NCBI GenBank assembly: GCA_007844125.1
Contig: CM017564.1
Coordinates: 18,008,594-18,072,593 of the forward strand
DNA from: Sinonovacula constricta
Taxonomy: Eukaryota > Mollusca > Bivalvia > Cardiida > Solecurtidae
DNA length: 64,000 bases
Direction: 5' to 3'
Shown: positions 31,271-42,535 of the stretch, in pieces
Position numbering within the stretch: position 1 is the stretch's first letter
Layout of the letters: the number at the start of each line of letters is the position of its first letter
Position numbers and translations under genes: made by a program
Notes under the pieces: generated by a model
The model's input: the letters and a program-made list of their open reading frames with translations, nothing else
Database searches by the model: none
What the model was told of the DNA's origin: nothing

Positions 31271-33299
31271 TTCATCTCTCCAGTCGTGCCCTATATAGGT
31301 GGGACAACTTAAGCAGTCTCCATACCCTTTACGTGAGATTGCACAGTAGGTATAACATCGGGATTTTTTTTAATCTTTATCATATATAATATGTCAACTG
31401 CGGATAAATCCTCGGCGTTTATAATATGTTTTTTAAACGATTAACTCTAAACAATACTACGTTTTATTTTGTTGATTTTCTAAAATTCTATTGTTTCTTC
31501 CATATTGTTTACATTTCACTTTTGGCATATGACGTCATGGCATTTATGACGTCGTTATATGGTTCTTATAATATATCAGCGCTTGTACTGCTTTATTTTA
31601 TTTTAAACTACTCTCTCATTTGGAATTTTTTGGTTGCCGAGGCTTTTATCTACTGTAAATACTGTACATATGTTCATTATATCTGTTTTAACTCCCGATG
31701 CAGGTGCTTATTGTTAGTTGTGTCACTTTGACGGGATACTTTTATTTACACTGTTTGTTTGATAGAAAAACCGTCAGGAAGTGCGAGGTTGGAGCGCTCC
31801 ACAAACCAGGTTTAAGCACCCCAGTTGGCCATTTTGCCGACTGACCGTTCCAAGGCGGTAACTGATGGTTTTTCTTTTTGTGTGTTATGTCTCGTCTCTG
31901 TGTTTTTTGTCACATTTACATTTACATTGTCTGCCTTGGTCTGCAGGTAGATAAAATTTAAATATCTGTGAAAATTTTGATAGGACCTTTTCTTATTTAC
32001 CTATTGGTATTTCTAAATCATCAAAACAACCATTTGAGCTATACTACAATATCACTAAGCTGGACCATTACCATAGTTGATATAGACTAAGAGCTAGCGT
32101 AGATAATGTATGTACGTATTACTTCTAACTAGAACTTACCTTCTGCAAGCATTGTCACTCTTGTAGCTTTTAGCAAGCTCGACACCATTTACTTGCTGCA
32201 GCTCAAGAACAGATGGATAAAGGGTAAAGGGAAGTTCGTTTTTTGCCACCCAATAGGCAGAATTGAAGCAAACTGAAAGCTTCTGAAGCTGTCCTTCGTT
32301 CAGTTTTCGTATGGTCAAGTCTAAAGCACCAACAACATCAGCACAGCCGGGTCTATTTCCGACACACAGCGATGTAGACGCAACATTAATGTCCCCAGTG
32401 TATGTACAAACAACAGTCTGTTGTGCCTCTTTCATTTTATGAGAGGTGTGTTTCTTGCAAGCATCTGCATGTGACGAAGAGTTTTCATGGCTTTTGATGG
32501 ACTCGATACGGAAGGTGGAGCACCCGGTTACATATGACGACAACTTGTCTTCTTCGTCGAACCTTAACCAGGAATACTCTGATTTCCATTTTGGAAGAAA
32601 ACACCGTTTGCGCTTAAGTTCATACTTTTTCTTGGTCTCAATGGGTTTAGATGGATTTTCGGGCTCCTTTTCCTTAGATTTGTTCGAGGAGAAATGTAAA
32701 CCCAAACTTAAAGAAATCTGACATGTTACCTGTAAGTTTTAAAAGCAGACGACAATTTCATTGTCAAAAGCCGATTCTATAAAGTCGTAAAATTTAATCA
32801 TTGATTATTTCCGGTTTGTCGTATAGTTTCGAAGATGTAGATCCAGATTTACATTATTTGAATTATTTTCAAAATTAAAAAAAATAAGACCTAATCATCG
32901 AAATTATTGTCATATGTCTAGTTACAAAATTTTATGATTCAAACATATATCTCTAATACATGTACGCAGGAGTTTAAACCGCGCTAGACGGTTATTACTT
33001 TCTGTGCAATCTAAAATTAGTAACGCCGTGGAAAAACCCAAACTGCGCATGCGTGGGATCGAATGCGCAGAAACGTGATCGGAAAACAATTGATCGACAG
33101 ATGAAATGAATGATTCAACAAATGACACAAGATAAAGTCAAGACCATTAATAGTCAGGATCGGTCGTTTTTCTACTTGCCCGATCGGGCAACTAAAATAA
33201 ATTTTAACTTGCCCGAAGCTACTTTTTACTTGCCCCGGGCAATCGGACAACCGTTAATGTCGAGCCCTGCTTATAGAATATTGTTATGAGAACATTTTT

Positions 33300-33583
33300 T
33301 TAAAGTACTCCCCTGAATTTCGTATGTATCATACTGTTTTCTGGGGTTTGACATGCTGTCGATACCTTATCAGAGGACGTTATGCTTTGCTTTTGCGTTA
33401 CCCTTTTAGAGTTTTCGTTAGCTCGTCCGCTCTGCGTTTTTGTTGTTGTTTTTTTAATTGTCTCTCGTGCGCATCGCTGCATAAATGACGACTGATAACA
33501 GATTCTGTCATCCACATATTACAAGCGGCACAGATTATTTTTTTACAGCTCGTTGTTTTTGCAGTAAGACTCAAACGCTTCAT
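33300..33583 (-). pseudogene. small U1/matrin-type C2H2 zinc-finger ORF
   Basis: The 61-residue frame 33583-33398 encodes CAACNMWMTESVISRHLCSD followed by AHERQLKK: C-x2-C, 12 residues, H-x5-H, the spacing of U1-like/matrin C2H2 fingers, then a basic Lys/Gln run. An overlapping frame (33515-33300) extends it with a Ser/Thr-rich tail after a one-base shift, so the gene is probably broken or spliced. It lies immediately outside the right hAT end. Function unknown; RNA or DNA binding is implied by the finger type. Confidence 0.4.
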
Positions 33584-33739
33584 TCGTGTTATTTGTGCAA
33601 AAGAACGGTGTGTCTCTAGGAATGTAGGTTTTCACTTGGACGAAGCCTGCAATAATTGAGCACTGCGGTGCAATGCATATATACACGCGTATGCATTTGA
33701 ATGTGCAATGGCGAGTTATTATAGAGATTATTCCCAAAC

Positions 33740-34590
33740 GTGTAATGCAAATATATCGCGAGCGTATTTTTTTATGTTAATTGCTTTGCTATGCTCAATA
33801 AGTGTAGGGTTGCTTTTTTGCTGATTCGGTCTTTTTTTCTCCCATTCAGCTTATTTATAAAAATCACCTTTATTCAAGAAGGGTCACAGATTTGACTAAT
33901 GACTGGTGACATTTGAAATGAGAAAAAGCAAGTTAACCTATGTTTTGTAAAGTGGATGAAATTACAGACATATCTGACCCGTGTGTACTGTTTATAGGTC
34001 GACCACGAGTAACAATCCAGGATATAAGTCATAGTGTAACAACCCGAGCTCACGGCAAAGTAAAAATAAGGCTTCTGTTCTAAGTATTAAAAAATGAGGT
34101 ACATTAAATAGCTTAACGTCCGTATAGTGCGGTAGAAACCATACCATACAAAGTAAACAAGAATTAACAATAATATAGCATTTAGCCATTAATTTTACTT
34201 CAATATTTCTTTTCTATTTAAAAACAGGTTTTTAAGATTCAAATTACCTTGACATGTGTTCAGCAAGTGCAATTCTTATTAGGCAATGTTTTACCATCCA
34301 GTATGGTCTTCCTATCAAGTAATCAGGGATTTCTTCATTTACATTAATGGGGCAATCAACTTAATGTTCTCTTGGACATTACTAGAATTGGGTATAAAAA
34401 TATTTGGGTCGCATACAGTAACAGTATTGCTGATCTTATTTAATTAATTGATATAAAAAAAATAATTTAATATGTTGAATCTGACTTGTAAGGAGGTTTC
34501 GAAAAGAATATTTGATTTTAAAATCTAACTATTACATTTTATGAACTTTAAAAAGTAAATGCGTATTTAATGATATTAGGTTCAATAGTC
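33740..34590. other. no gene seen
   Basis: AT-rich sequence between the zinc-finger ORF and a MULE fragment. ORFs here are under 70 codons and show no recognisable motif. Confidence 0.35.
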
Positions 34591-36140
34591 TTAGTTACAC
34601 TTAACCAGTATAGCATGAAAGATAAAGTCTTTGATATACCTCTCCTTCAGTTGATGGAAGACACTCCTCAACAGCACTTCGAGCAGTGTTGCAATCCCAA
34701 TCACTTTTCTGTCAGAAAAGTGTTGATGTTTTAAATTGTTGTGGAGCCTTTCTAATCCATTGTTGGTTGTTATGGCAACATCTGCTTTCTGGTAACACCT
34801 CACCCATTTCTTCAAGTGAAACAATGCTGAGATTGGTTGAAAAAAGTGTCTATCCCCTGAATTTGAATGTATATACTTACTGTCAAGGACTTTCTTAGAT
34901 GTCACCTGACATAACCTAATAAAATACTGTTGTTGAGTAAATATTACCAAATTTAGCAGACTTAGAAATAGAGATGTTTAGTTGACAAAGGCTTAATTTG
35001 AAAATAATTAAACAAACTTATAGGTAAAAAATGATATGAAATTAGAATTTATGGCTTTATAAAGTTATAAATATTTTCTCTCTTACAAATCCTTAAAAAA
35101 ACTGATAAAACATGCTCAATATTTTTTATATAAACACGTTTGACGGTATTTTTTTAAAAGAAATCAACATCGTTGACAGACAGCAATGTTTTATTAAAGT
35201 AGTTTTTCACATTTGTCTCTATGCGTGTGTTTCTCAACAATGTTAAAAGATAAAGCTGAAATTCGTCCACTGTAACCGAGTCTGCCATTTGATCATCCCC
35301 TGTTTTACATACTTGGGCTCTTTCACTTTATGATCAGCTCTCTTCAGCCATCTATTACAGGTTTGCAGACGGTGAAATGCACACAGGTGATCCTGTGGTT
35401 CTAGCAATAGAATCAGTAGGAACAATGACACAGGTGACCCTGTGGTTCTAGGAATATAATCAGTAGGAACAATGACACAGGTGACCCTGTGGTTCTAGGA
35501 ATAGAATCAGTAGGAACAATGACACAGGTGATCCTGTGGTTCTAGGAATAGAATCAGTAGGAACAATTACACAGGTGACCCTGTGGTTCTAGGAATAGAA
35601 TCAGTAGGAACAATCACAGAACCTCACTTAAGTCAGTTTAAAGAAAAAGGACTGCCGCTATTTTAATAATAACCGTCCATTTGACTTGAATACAATTTGC
35701 ATAGAATTTGCAATATTTACAAATAGCATCAGGATTGATAAAATCTTGTTATTTTTCTAAACAAGAAAGAAAGAAATGGTCTTCAAAAATGTAAGTATAA
35801 AGTTAATTTCAAGAGACCATTGTTTAAACAAATTTGAGAGTCAAAATAAAGACAATATACACATTTAGGTCTTACCAGGAACAAGATTGCTAAAGCTCCA
35901 ATTTCTCTTTCATCTAAGTCAGTCATGTAGTGTTTGGATCACCATGAGGGGTTTTCTCATTTTACAACAGCAAGTGTTTCCTTAATGCTGTTTGTGGTTT
36001 TCTTGCTCTGTCAAAAGTACAGCAGCAACCTGATAGTTGGCATTTGTCTTCACTGCCACAACGAACAAGGGGAGTTCAAACTTTGTAGTTGAATATGTTC
36101 CATCCAACAGGGTCACTTCCGATCTCTCTGTAGACCCAGA
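34591..36140 (-). pseudogene. MULE-type (SWIM family) transposase fragment, several exons
   Basis: Reading the minus strand from the right: 36140-36000 gives LLDGTYSTTKFELPLFVVAV (the MULE L-x-D-x-T-Y-x-T start with the first catalytic Asp). 35990-35880 gives HYMTDLDEREIGALAILF (second Asp, M-T-D). 35395-35320 gives CAFHRLQTCNRWLKRADH (the C-x-F-H-x-x-Q helix). 34900-34620 gives ITTNNGLERLHNNLKHQHF, where Glu is the likely third catalytic residue. Order and spacing match MULE transposases of the KRAB-A/ZSWIM-like group. Stops interrupt the first two blocks. The SWIM finger is missing here but present in the related gene at 61469-64000. Confidence 0.7.
35381..35615. repeat. 47-bp tandem repeat, five copies, seeded from a MULE exon
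   Basis: The unit (ACACAGGTGACCCTGTGGTTCT, then AGGAATAGAATCAGTAGGAACAATG) starts at 35381, 35428, 35475, 35522 and 35569. The leftmost copy overlaps the exon encoding DHLCAFHRLQ, so the array grew from the exon edge. Each unit contains a small palindrome, CAGGTGACCCTG. Confidence 0.92.
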
Positions 36141-36644
36141 TAATTTAGAATTGTTTTTGTATGAACAAACAACAAACGAAATGACTTGTTTTTATAGCTT
36201 AAAAATACAACCTGAAGAGTATTTCGTCACTTCATTGTACGTGCTTGTGAGTGCCCAGATCTGTGTAAACGCCCGGTGTGTTAATCAGATAATTGTGTAT
36301 GTTGCCGTGTTCCACCGATGGCCACTTTGTAATATTACTTTACAAAGCAGACTATTAATGTGTGGATCTGTAATAATTATACCATCTACATTATTTTTTG
36401 TCGATACCTTTCTTGTGCAACTGCGTCACGGGCAAGAAAATACTTCGAAATCTGCTCTTTGTCCTTTGGTTCCGCCCTGACTCTTTTGCCAACCGGCGAG
36501 AGCGCATGCGCGGGAAATTTAAAATCATAACAAAAACAGTCAACCCGTCGATCCTCTTTTTTTGTTAAGTGTTGTGCATTACATAAACTTAGGTACACAC
36601 CTTTTGAAAATAAAGTCATAATTAATAAGAATAATTATATATGA
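36141..36644. other. no confident gene
   Basis: Apparent ORFs on both strands (36037-36480 plus, 36386-36619 minus) have no recognised motif; the first is largely the complement of the MULE fragment. The minus-strand peptide RVRAEPKDKEQISKYFLARD is basic and could be an N-terminal MULE exon, but this is unproven. Confidence 0.3.
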
Positions 36645-36860
36645 CAACGTCCTATGAGCATTGAAACATGTACAGAAATTTGAAAAGGCACAGGACAAAG
36701 GAATATGCTGATAGTAAATGAACTAACTTTTGGAATCAATAAAAAGAAAATGACAAGAAAAAAGTAAATGGTCGTAGCGTCCTGTTCATGTGAAGATGGA
36801 ATTGAGAGTCCAATGTCCATCAAAGGAAGTACACGTAACGATCTCTTTTAGGATGGATTA
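36645..36860 (-). mobile_element. Penelope-like terminal fragment
   Basis: Shares CCTATGAGCATTG and TTTGAAAAGGCACAGG with 21665-21715, and GTGAAGATGGAA plus TACACGTAACRATC with 22083-22145. A short relic of the same family as 21660-22162. Confidence 0.4.
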
Positions 36861-36865
36861 AAGTT

Positions 36866-37160
36866 TGATGTCAATAATATATCTTACTCTTATACAGCAC
36901 ACGCTATCAATAATATATCTTACTCTTATACCGCAAAAGCATTCAATAATATATCTTACTCTTATACCGCGCAAGCTATCAATATATCTTACTCTTATAC
37001 CGCGCAAGCTATCAATAATATATCTTACTCTTATACCGCAGAAGCTATCATTAATATATCTTACTCTAATACCGCACAAGATGTCAATAATATATCTTAC
37101 TCTTATACCACAAAAGCATTCAATAATATATCTTACTCTTATACCACACAAGCTATCAAT
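36866..37160. repeat. 36-bp tandem repeat beside a LINE 5' end
   Basis: About eight copies of TCAATAATATATCTTACTCT followed by TATACCGCACAAGCTA, starting at 36871, 36907, 36943 and onward; one copy is 3 bp short. Stop-free frames on both strands (36858-37151 minus, 36865-37179 plus) arise from the period and are not genes. The LINE 5' UTR begins directly at its right edge. Confidence 0.92.
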
Positions 37161-37736
37161 AATACGGCCCTGTCGGTAGGGGCCTTAGAATTCTCCGGCT
37201 GCCGCTACCTGTAGCGGGGTAAGAACCCTCCAAAGGTAGCCCACCTGTTTGCCGTGGGTGGCGACCCAGTGTCTCCCTGATGACGGGATCTTGATGGTTG
37301 AGGTTAGTGGAGGCTGGCAATTATGCCAAAACTGACCAATACACCATTTTGGCCCTGAGTTACGGAGTAGACGGGTGGTTGTATTGATCCGGTATAACCA
37401 ATCGGCTAGTCGCGTTGTTCATGGATTACTTATATTTCCCTATTGTATACATCTTACTTTGTCCTCCTACTTTCCACTCATGTTTCTACTTATTCCCTTA
37501 TAATATACCGTGTAACGCAACCCTGTCCTTCTTATTGTCTCCTTTGTACTTAAATCTATTGGACAACCGGCTATACGGATTAATCTGGCATCATTACTTT
37601 TTGTTATCTATGTCGGAGTATAGCACTCTGATATCACTGACGTTGGGAGGTCGGATACCCACTCCATGTCAACGTCCCCTTGTTGGGCTCCGAGGCGGGT
37701 GGTGACCCAGAGTGCCGAAACTTATTACATTACTTC

Positions 37737-38900
37737 ATGGCTTCAAAACGCAAATGTTATGAACCGATACCATCAATGTCAAAGAAGATTCAGACAATGA
37801 ACTCAGACAAAACCAAAATTTCCCTCGTTTCCTTGTAATACAATCAATTGAAAAAACACCAATAACTAAAGTTTTACCATTCGTAATTGAAAAAAACAAC
37901 CAAAGGACTAATTGGAACAGTTGACTCTATTAAAAAAAACTAAAAATGACAGCCTCCTCATTAAAACAAACTGAAAACCAAGTTCCGACAAATTTTAAAA
38001 CTTAAAGAATTCGGTTCACTCAAAGTAAAAACCTTTCCACATTCATCTCTCAACTTTTCGAAAGGTGTTATTCGTTGCCCCGACCTGTCGGGACTTCCAG
38101 AGGAGGAAATCCTGACAGAGCTCACACCACAAGGTGTGAGTGGTGTCAGAAGATTCTCCTTCTTGAAGGCGGGACAGAGAATACCTACCAATACACTTGT
38201 CCTAACATTTAACAACCCTAAACTCCCCACCACTATTAAGGTAGGATATCTTAATGTCAAAGTTCAGATTTATATTCCGAATCAGTAACGGTGTTTTGAT
38301 TGTCAAAAATTTGGTCACCACGAGTCATCGTGTACAAATACAATGATTTGCGGACGATGTGGAGAACGCGCCCACGCCCCAAATGTTGAGTGTCAGGCAG
38401 AACGGAAGTGTCCAAATTGCTCTGGACCACACGAAAGTAGGTCCAGAGAATGTCCCACCTGGAAATTTGAGAAAGAGGTACTAAAAATTAAATATGTATC
38501 TTTTCCAGAAGCACGTAAATTGGCAAAAGACAATACATCGTCTAAAACTTCTTACGCTGCAGTGACAAAATCAAACAAGTCGGTCTGCCATGACAGTTCA
38601 ACACAGTATGAAGCTCCCTCAGGTGACCAAGTATCTGAGAAAATTATTGTACCAACAAAATACAAGGTTACAGAGTCTTCTATCAATATAAACAAGACAA
38701 CTGAATCTTCTGTAAAACAAACTAAACAGTCTATCCAACCTAAACCATCTACGTCTACCCAATCTTCTCAACCGTCTACTGAAACGTTGACACCTTCTAG
38801 TCAACATGTTAAGCTATCAAAAGCAGAAAGGAGAGCTGCCAGAAGAGCTGCCAAGGCTTCACAGGATGCTGGTAGCTCTTCGGAGAAAACTGGAGGACCC
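37737..38900 (+). pseudogene. LINE D ORF1 (gag-like, CCHC zinc knuckles)
   Basis: Starts MASKRKCYEPIPSMSKK and continues through several frameshifts. It includes TIKGLIGTV, SGLPEEEILTEL and IPTNTLVLTFNNP, then three knuckles: CFDCQKFGHHESSC, CGRCGERAHAPNVEC and CPNCSGPHESRSREC. The last open segment (38343-38945) ends with a Ser/Thr/Gln-rich linker and a basic KAERRAARRAAKAS stretch. Such proteins bind element RNA. The early stops (about 37835 and 37975-38290) prevent a full product. Confidence 0.75.
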
Positions 38901-39887
38901 GTTTGGTTTATGTATGTTAGATTCTATACAATCATCACAACTTAATTTACATAAAGTGATGAAAAATAATATTTTGGACAGTCCATCTTGGCAATTAAAA
39001 ACTCCTTACTTTGATTTAACTCTATGTGACAAAAATAAATCCAATACAGACCACCTTGTACTTCGCACAAGATTTCTCGAATTGCGCAATAGGAAATACT
39101 CAGATTATATTGAAATTTATACGGATGGTTCAAAGGCCGACTCGTATGTCGGCTGCGCTTCAGTTAGTAAATTCCATATAACTAAATAAAAGTTACCCTC
39201 CGATTCTTCTATTTTTACAGCCGAAATTCAGGCTGTTAACCTTTCACTGGATTTTATTTCTCGGGTACAAAGTTTGTAGTATTCACCGACTCATTGTCGG
39301 TTTTACAATCCATTAAAACTATGAATTTGTCTAACCCTTACATAAGTACACTTCTTTTGAAGCTCAGCGAAATTTCTTCAGACAAGAACATCGTTTTCTG
39401 TTGGCTACCTAGTCATGTAGGCATCCGAGGCAACGAGGATGCAGACAAAAATTCAAATCTTAATGAAGCAGATATTTGCATACCCCATACAGATTTTAAA
39501 CCATGTATAAATAGATATGTTTTATCTAAATGGCAAACAAGTTAGGATAGTACTATCCATAACAAATTACACGACATCAAACCTAAGGTTTGTTATTATA
39601 CCTCTATTCATAGAGACGACAGACTGGAGGACGTTGTTCTTACCCGCTGTCGAATAGGTCATTCTAGACTAACTCATTCTTATCTTTTACAAAGAGAAGA
39701 CCAACCTGAGTGTGTTCCTTGTCAGGAACCACTGACAGTTAAGCATATTTTATTAGACTGTATAGACACCAACCACATACGATCTAAATATTGTAATGTC
39801 AATACCATGTTTGATTTGTTTAAGACAGTGCCCAACTCTACACTTGTTTGTTTTTTAAAAGAAATTTGCATTTTTAACCGATTGTAA
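38901..39887 (+). pseudogene. LINE D RNase H and C-terminal tail
   Basis: Contains IEIYTDGSKADSYVGCAS (RNase H start) followed by a stop (TAA at 39187) where copy E has Gln, FTDSLSVLQ-like and VFCWLPSHVGIRGNEDAD motifs (His and Asp of the RNase H end), and the CVPCQEPLTVKHILLDC tail. Relative to copy E it lacks SKY before SGTK and four residues after DADKN, and Trp in the TSWDS box is TAG. Confidence 0.78.
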
Positions 39888-40103
39888 TGTCTTTATTGTA
39901 ACAGTTTATTGTGATATTTTTGCAAATTTTGATCGTGTATCCATATATATTTGTTATCAAATATTTTTAACTTGTATATTCTCACGTTCCGAAATACCTA
40001 TTTTAGTTTTAACACTGTTAAACTTCAATGTTGATTAATTTAACTTTATTCGGCGCCGTATGACCTATAAAGTGTCGGTGTGCCGTTAAACCCAAAATAC
40101 AAA

Positions 40104-40836
40104 TGACAATGCGTGTTTCTTTTCTTTTCTGTCGCACGAGTAGATGTAATTAATTTCCCACGCAACAAGTAATCAATTTTCTTTTCACATCATAATTTAC
40201 AAAATCAAATTCTATATCGGTTAATGGGTATCCTAAAGCCTCAATTTTTGCTTGTGTCATGTTTAAATTTTATCCATCAAAGTTACTGGGTAGGAAAATA
40301 ACTTTCTATTAATTCTTCTAATTGGATTCGTTACTGATTTATTTTTTGCACTTTTTCAAACAATAAGTATTATAACAATAATCTAAATTTAATTCCATCT
40401 TCATCACCATCTGCTAGGGGCATCAACGTCAAAATCGAAATAAAAAAGCAAACACTCGTTGTTCTTATCTTGTGGACATTTAGAAGTCGTTAGGGTCTGT
40501 CCGGGTAAAGTCGGACGCTTTTTCAAATTCACGTAAACTTAGACTATTAAGATCGCCTTTAACAGTCCCGTCCGATCTATTTTAGGCTTCTTGGGATACG
40601 ATGTGGTTATCCTCGGATTTTAACGTGTTAAGTACGGCATACATTATGCGGATCAAACGAAAATTAACATTTATTGTCGTAACTGTCGAACCGGGTAAAT
40701 TCGGACGAAAAGGGGATTTATTTATTCTACACATTATAGAATGTATAGATAACATGTTATCATGTAGTCAGTATTGAATGTTTCATTATAAACTTATCTG
40801 CTTTGATAAAAAGCAACAGTCTTTTTTACACAACCG
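40104..40836. other. no gene; possible pogo-type terminal repeats
   Basis: CTGTCCGGGTAAAGTCGGAC occurs at 40498-40517 and the related CCGGGTAAATTCGGAC at 40690-40705. Such motifs resemble ends of mariner/pogo elements and lie just beyond the 3' end of the minus-strand pogo-like gene, so one may be its terminus. No matching inverted end was found on the right, where a LINE fragment intervenes. Confidence 0.35.
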
Positions 40837-42045
40837 TCAATTACTTTGATTTCTTTTCACTTTTTTTAGATTTATTTTGTCTTTTTTCTCTTCACTTTTT
40901 TCTTTGGCAGCCAGTGCTGCCTTCTTTTCTGAAATAATGTCGTCACTTGTCAGAGGGCGATGGGTTGTGACTGATTTGCGTTTCTGGGATTGGGTGGGCT
41001 TTCCGACAGTTAGTTTGTCAGGCAAAAAGGCAGACTCGATTGATGCAAGGGTTGAAGTCTGTATGGCAGATATGTCGGTCATCGGATCACAGACAACAAC
41101 ATATCCATCTAAATCAACGATCTGAAACACATTTTCAATTTACTTTTATTAATTAGCTAGAATTATGGATTTTTGATATTCTAAAATTTGTGTACGCTTT
41201 AGTAAAAGTAAAGCTTTAATTTAAAGTATCATTTTTATAAAACAGTACTGTACATTCATGCAAGAAATATTTCTACTTACAGGCAACGATGTGCTGGATG
41301 ATGTTGCAGTGTTCCCATTGGAAGCTGGCCCAGGGCTCACGTGGCAGGCATCGCGGGTCGGGAGAACGAGGGACCTTACTCCATTGTGCTGTCCGATGGT
41401 ACGAGGAATGGTCGTGCTCGATCACATTGTCTCTGTAGGCATGCTCGGCCCAGGGATGTCTGTGATCATGCTCGATAAGGGGGTCTCTGAGGTCATGCTC
41501 GGCTCAGGGGCCTCTGTGTTCATGCTCGGCCCAGGGGTCTGTGGGTATTCCGGCTGCAGGGATCTCTGTGGGCATGTTTGGTGCAAAGGCTGCATCTGGG
41601 ACGGCATTTGGATTTAGCGGATGAATTCCACAAGCCCGGATCCCTCTTTTGATATGTTGGAGGGGACTACTGCTTTTTCCCATGCAGTCCGAAAAAGTGA
41701 CGGAAATGTCCATTTGTTAACAATACAATGTTAAGAGGGTTGACCGCTAAAAACTCTGAACAGGCTGCATTATAGGCCTTGTTGAGGAGCCAAATACACA
41801 CCTGTCAAGAGGCTGTAGGTAGTGTGTGGTATGTGGTGGCAAGACGAGGATGTGTACATTTTCCTCCATGGCACTCTGAAGTAGGCCAAGAGTTTCGTGG
41901 GAACTGTGGCCATCCAGCATAAGCAGTTGGGGTCGCTCTGGCCCAATCGTGGTGAGAAAATGTCTTGGAACCACTTTTCCCCTATGTCATCAATCATCCA
42001 TCCATTTTTTTAAAGAACCATCGGGAGCCGGTGGGTGCATCTCTC
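40837..42045 (-). pseudogene. pogo/Tigger-like transposase, C-terminal half
   Basis: The minus strand reads PQLLMLDGHSSHETLGLLQ and then LVLPPHTTHYLQPLDRCVFG, the DDE_1 signature with the second catalytic Asp (L-D-G-H-x-S-H) and the P-P-H-T-T-H-x-L-Q-P-L-D motif. A shifted frame holds GIRACGIHPLNPNAVPD, the G-I-x-P-x-N-P segment. After an intron with a good GTAAGT donor (about 41279) and TTTCAG acceptor (41122) the last exon encodes KRKSVTTHRPLTSDDIISEK with a Lys-rich end, typical of Tigger-like C-termini. Between them is a Pro/Met/Thr repeat (PGPSMPTE-like, 41425-41560). The N-terminal DNA-binding half is missing and frames are broken near 41720 and 41980. Confidence 0.75.
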
Positions 42046-42059
42046 GTATTGAAACCGTA

Positions 42060-42535
42060 CAGGAACAAACGAAAAACAGCGAAAAACAAGTTAATATATT
42101 TAATAGTTAAAATGTATAACGTTAGCATAATAAACAGTTTAAAAAATTATAACTTACTAAGAATACCAATCTCGGTTTGGAAGCAAACAAGTTTAGCATC
42201 GGATACCGTCTTAATTAGTTCGTGTATATTATTGACATTAAAATATTTAGATCGAATATGATCTGTGTCAATACAATGTAGCAAAATTATATGATTAACT
42301 GTAAGAGGTTCCTGGCAAGGTACATATTCATGTTGAACTTCTCTTTTTAAAAATATGAATGAGTTAACCTAGTATGTCCAATGCAACAGCGGGTCAAAGC
42401 TACGTCTCTGCAAGTAGAGATATTGGCACCGACATTAGGTTTAATTACATGTAATTTGTGATAAACAGTACTGTCCCAACTTGTTTGCCATTTGGTTAAA
42501 ATATATCGATTGATAAGTGGGTTCAAAATAGCCAG
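42060..42535 (-). mobile_element. LINE fragment F, antisense C-terminal tail
   Basis: The antisense frame at 42347-42562 includes INRYILTKWQTSWDSTVYHK and IGHTRLTHSY, the same tail as copies A, D and E. It is closest by eye to copy A (shared AAATATTTAGAYCGAATATG). It cuts off the 5' part of the pogo-like gene. Confidence 0.75.

Larger units (their letters stand above)
30296..32005 (+). mobile_element. Penelope-like element copy 2 (Naiad-type), inside the hAT intron
   Basis: Homologous to copy 1, with about 400 bp more at the 5' side, and truncated upstream of the fingers box. It keeps GIPMGTNCAPLIADLF and an intact RYLDDIL catalytic box, the in-frame TGA, the SECIS-like hairpin, and the conserved 3' block GTTGGAGCGCTCCACAAACC plus TTTTGCCGACTGACCGTTCC. 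It lies on the opposite strand to the hAT gene. Confidence 0.82.
28305..32705 (-). pseudogene. hAT transposase, zinc finger 862-like, multi-exon, broken
   Basis: Exon 1 (32705-32140) encodes a basic KRCFLPKWKSEYSWLRFDEE start with a degenerate BED/TTF-type finger and ends at GTAAGT. Exon 2 (30160 to about 30020) has a clear TTTCAG acceptor and encodes RVLFIMFDGTTDVSVYENEL, holding the first catalytic Asp. The next part (29728-29245) has GTGSDGASVNLGKHH and MHCVNHRLEL. The last part (29181-28305) has the hAT dimerisation core, LVEIVLVIPTSSAICER, then FSAMARIKSDWRASL. Frameshifts lie near 29245 and 28520, so no functional transposase is made. A member of the ZNF862-like hAT group common in aquatic animals. 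The Penelope-like element sits in the intron between exons 1 and 2. Confidence 0.82.
27973..33269 (-). mobile_element. hAT transposon, 5.3 kb including a nested Penelope-like insertion
   Basis: The left end begins CAGGGCTCTACATTAAC (27973) and the right end is its near-complement GTTAATGTCGAGCCCTG (33253-33269). Copies of ACTTGCCCGA in both orientations cluster just inside both ends (28000-28070 and 33170-33245), as expected for subterminal transposase-binding sites. The minus-strand transposase gene fills the interior and is split by the insertion at 30296-32005. Flanking 8-mers (CCTTAATT and CTTATAGA) do not match, so the target duplication is lost or the ends are from different copies. Confidence 0.82.
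37161..40103 (+). mobile_element. LINE copy D (I/Nimb-like), sense, lacking endonuclease and RT
   Basis: A GC-rich 5' UTR (37161-37736, starting near GGCCCTGTCGGTAGGGGCC) leads to ORF1 at the ATG 37737. ORF1 runs to about 38900 and is fused directly to the sequence preceding RNase H, then the RNase H, C-terminal tail and 3' UTR ending GTTAAACCCAAAATAC at 40100. Endonuclease and RT (about 2 kb) are gone. The junction lies in GGACCCGTTTGG, close to the CCGTTTGG present upstream of RNase H in copy E, suggesting a microhomology-mediated deletion. The only copy here with a 5' UTR. Confidence 0.82.

Noticed and set aside
31740..31900. Hammerhead ribozyme in the Penelope-like 3' region
   Set aside because: CTGATG occurs, but the CUGAUGA plus GAAA core with three stems could not be formed; N-terminal-endonuclease PLEs are reported to lack canonical hammerheads.
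32446..32721. 91-residue plus-strand ORF
   Set aside because: Complement of hAT transposase exon 1, which has recognisable family sequence on the minus strand.
27965..33277. Perfect 8-bp target duplication for the hAT element
   Set aside because: CCTTAATT and CTTATAGA do not match; only a CTTA core is shared.
41258..41617. 119-residue plus-strand ORF with repeated VMLG
   Set aside because: Complement of the Pro/Met/Thr repeat in the pogo-like gene on the minus strand.
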